Source of the DNA: Streptomyces anulatus
GTDB lineage: Bacteria > Actinomycetota > Actinomycetes > Streptomycetales > Streptomycetaceae
DNA: 64,000 nucleotides
Assembly (NCBI RefSeq): GCF_014650675.1
Contig: NZ_BMVK01000004.1
Location: 310,001-374,000, forward strand
Direction of reading: 5' to 3'
How positions within the stretch are numbered: position 1 is the first letter of the stretch; each line of letters opens with the position of its first letter. The position numbers and the translations under genes were made by a program. Below the pieces are notes generated by a model. The model was not told where the DNA came from and did not search any database. It saw only the letters and a program-made list of their open reading frames with translations. Of the stretch, positions 62,411 through 64,000 are shown in pieces.

Positions 62411-62854
62411 ATGAGTGCAGTGGAGCTGGGCGAGTTCGGTGTGCGCCGCGCGAGCGAGTCGGAGGCAGACTCGCTGATCGGGATCGACGCGATGGCGGTC
62501 GAGGGCAACGGCGAACGGCAGGCGAGCATCCGAAGGTGGTGCCGGCAGGGCCTGGCGGTCGTCGCGGAGGACGCGTCCGGCCCGCTCGGCTACTGCGTGG
62601 TTGAGTACACGTTCTTCGAGCAGGGCTTCGTGACGATGCTGATGGTGGCGCCCTCCGCCCGCGGCAGAGGCGTCGGCCATCGGTTGCTGACCGCCGCGGC
62701 AGCCTCATGCACCACCCCGAAGCTGTTCACCTCGACCAACGTGTCCAACCAGCCGATGCAGCGGCTGCTCCAACGAAACGGATGGAGCCCGGTCGGCCTT
62801 CTCCACGGCCTCGATGAGGGCGACCCCGAGCTGTTCTACCTCTGCCGACGGTAG
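62411..62854 (+). CDS. GNAT-family N-acetyltransferase
   Basis: 147 residues, a single GNAT domain. Acetyl-CoA site in MLMVAPSARGRGVGHRLLTAAA (Q/R-x-x-G-x-G/A as RGRGVG); STNVSNQPMQRLLQRNGW follows as the C-terminal strand-helix typical of RimI-like members. The substrate is unknown. The upstream 214 bp (62197-62410) contains no other convincing gene. Confidence 0.85.
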   Translation: MSAVELGEFGVRRASESEADSLIGIDAMAVEGNGERQASIRRWCRQGLAVVAEDASGPLGYCVVEYTFFEQGFVTMLMVAPSARGRGVGHRLLTAAAASCTTPKLFTSTNVSNQPMQRLLQRNGWSPVGLLHGLDEGDPELFYLCRR

Positions 62855-62981
62855 ACCAGGACGCATTCAGCGACGCCCGACCACCGTTTCCGACCCGACC
62901 CGGGGCGATGACCGCTCACGCTGCCCGCGCGGCTTCCAAATCACACGACACCGCCTCTGAGCTGTGGGAACCTCACCTGCG

Positions 62982-63497
62982 ATGACACAACGAACCGATA
63001 CACCCCCCACGTGGGACGAACGTACGCAGCTGGCCACCTTCCTGGACTACGCCCGTGACACGGCGCGAGCCAAGTGCGAGGGCGTGTCCGAGGGGGACGC
63101 CCGCAAGGCACCGCTCCCGAACTCGCCGTTGATGACGATGTGCGGGCTGATCAGTCACCTGCGTTGGGTCGAGCATCACTGGGTCCAGGTGATGTTTCTC
63201 GGTGAGGAGCCCGAGGGGCCGCTCACGGGGGCGACCGACGACGACCCCGACCCCGAGATGCGGACAGCGGTCGACATCCCGCTGCCCCGGCTTCTCGCCG
63301 AGTACGAGGAACAGAGCACCCGCTATCGCCGCCTGCTGGCCGACCGCGACCTGAACTCAACGGCCGTACGTCCTATCGGCGACGGCCGCCACGTGGACCT
63401 GCGCTGGGTGGTCCTCCACCTCATCGAAGAGATCTCCCGCCACAACGGTCACCTCGATGTCGTGCGTGAACTCGTCGACGGGCAGACCGGCGTCTAG
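62982..63497 (+). CDS. DinB-family (DUF664) protein
   Basis: 171 residues, four-helix DinB/mycothiol-transferase-like fold. Metal-binding His pattern: LISHLRWVEHHWVQ (His near residue 57) and LHLIEEISRHNGHLDVVREL (His, about residues 143-152). Related proteins are thiol-dependent S-transferases using mycothiol in actinomycetes. ATG at 62982 has no clear ribosome site; the GTG at 62964 is an alternative start. Confidence 0.86.
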   Translation: MTQRTDTPPTWDERTQLATFLDYARDTARAKCEGVSEGDARKAPLPNSPLMTMCGLISHLRWVEHHWVQVMFLGEEPEGPLTGATDDDPDPEMRTAVDIPLPRLLAEYEEQSTRYRRLLADRDLNSTAVRPIGDGRHVDLRWVVLHLIEEISRHNGHLDVVRELVDGQTGV

Positions 63498-63656
63498 CTT
63501 CCCCCGGCATTCATGAGCGGGGCCGGGCGGCGTCCGCGTCTGATGGGCCCCGGCGTACGCCGTGAGAGGTATCGCTTCACCGGTGGGCTCAGCCGCACGG
63601 CGGAAAGAGGTCACGACCGGTGACTGACGTGTGCGGAGCGGATGTTCAGCAGGATC

Positions 63657-63707
63657 GGTCGTGGCGGAGCGGAGGTTCTCCCACTCCGGCGCTTCGGTTC
63701 CACGACC
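63657..63707 (+). promoter_or_regulatory. Possible leader hairpin before secreted protein
   Basis: GGTCGTGG and CCACGACC form an 8-bp stem around a 35-base interior that can itself pair (GGCGGAG with CTCC). It ends 17 bp before the ATG at 63725. Confidence 0.35.
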
Positions 63708-63724
63708 ACGAATGGAGTTCCACC

Positions 63725-64000
63725 ATGTCCCGATCCAAGCGGTCCAACCGCGCCGTCACGTTCCTCGCGGCGGCCGCCGTGGTGGCGACCACCGCGGGGG
63801 TCGCCTCCGCGTCGACAGCACCCGCGTCCGAGCCCGGCAAGACCGCGCGGGCCTCCGCCCCTTCCGGGTCCCTCACCTCCAGCCTCAAGGGCTGGGGGCG
63901 TATGGACTATCCCGACGCCGGTCACGACATCCAGGTCACCGTCGACGCCCACGCCACCTTCAAGGGCGTGGGCTGGGCCGAGCCCGACAAATCCTGGGGC
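63725..64000 (+). CDS. Secreted protein, truncated by window end
   Basis: 92 codons visible. Signal peptide about residues 1-29: basic start SRSKRSNRA, hydrophobic VTFLAAAAVVATTAG, cleavage near ASAST. The mature part begins Ala/Ser/Pro-rich, then LKGWGRMDYPDAGHDIQVTVDAHATFKGVGW, which looks like a small beta-structured domain. I do not recognise the family. GGAG lies 8 bp before the ATG. The C-terminus lies outside the window. Confidence 0.7.
   Translation, partial: MSRSKRSNRAVTFLAAAAVVATTAGVASASTAPASEPGKTARASAPSGSLTSSLKGWGRMDYPDAGHDIQVTVDAHATFKGVGWAEPDKSWG

Overview
The window is chromosomal DNA of a Streptomyces-type actinomycete. GC is very high with strong GC bias at third codon positions. 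GTG starts, four-base start/stop overlaps and purine-rich ribosome sites are common, and many products belong to families typical of Streptomyces (SCO6745 family, DUF2236, DUF5941, DUF6745, XRE-cupin regulators). From memory, the order from the isopentenyl-diphosphate isomerase through the hopanoid genes resembles the S. coelicolor SCO6745-SCO6771 region; this was not checked here. I saw no rRNA, tRNA, CRISPR array, prophage or intact insertion sequence.

Layout. Positions 1-9 kb carry endonuclease V, a 47-residue membrane protein, a saccharopine-dehydrogenase-like reductase and a four-gene beta-oxidation operon (CoA transferase/racemase, acyl-CoA dehydrogenase, thiolase, FadB-type fusion) with a MerR regulator. 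Positions 9-25 kb hold mostly single genes: macro domain, MpaB-type oxygenase, secreted M1 and M14 peptidases, BCCT transporter, D-amino-acid oxidase, ABC-F, Tex, an SCO6745-family protein, a GlxA-type regulator with a separate DJ-1/PfpI protein, and an enoyl-CoA hydratase. Positions 25-30 kb hold HdeD, an RsbW-like kinase, IPP isomerase, an acetyltransferase, a zinc exporter, GalE and a 162-bp MITE-like repeat.

Positions 30.1-37.2 kb form a tightly coupled envelope operon: two CDP-alcohol phosphotransferases, a LicC-like cytidylyltransferase, a glycerol-1-phosphate-dehydrogenase-like enzyme, a GT2 glycosyltransferase and a Wzm/Wzt-type ABC exporter. The set implies synthesis, activation, transfer and export of an unknown polyol-phosphate head group or polymer. 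Positions 37.6-47.4 kb are the hopanoid operon: hpnC, hpnD, a 40-residue ORF, hpnE, polyprenyl synthase, shc, hpnG, hpnH and an hpnO-like aminotransferase. Together these convert prenyl diphosphates to squalene, hopene, adenosylhopane, ribosylhopane and aminobacteriohopanetriol. The ispG and dxs genes I remember inside the S. coelicolor cluster are absent. An XRE-cupin regulator with a double palindromic operator and a 57-residue membrane protein follow.

Positions 48.3-51.7 kb hold a tyrosine phosphatase, a LysM/M23 cell-wall hydrolase behind a c-di-AMP (ydaO/yuaA) riboswitch, and an SGNH hydrolase. Positions 51.7-58.0 kb are a six-gene minus-strand operon matching the uncharacterised STM4011-STM4015 families: two radical SAM enzymes, an alkaline-phosphatase-fold hydrolase, an ATP-grasp protein and two tandem leucine-rich-repeat paralogues. 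It is the best candidate here for an undescribed biochemical system. The remainder holds a DUF6745 pair, TetR, PPOX, metallo-beta-lactamase, GNAT and DinB genes, and a secreted protein cut by the window end.
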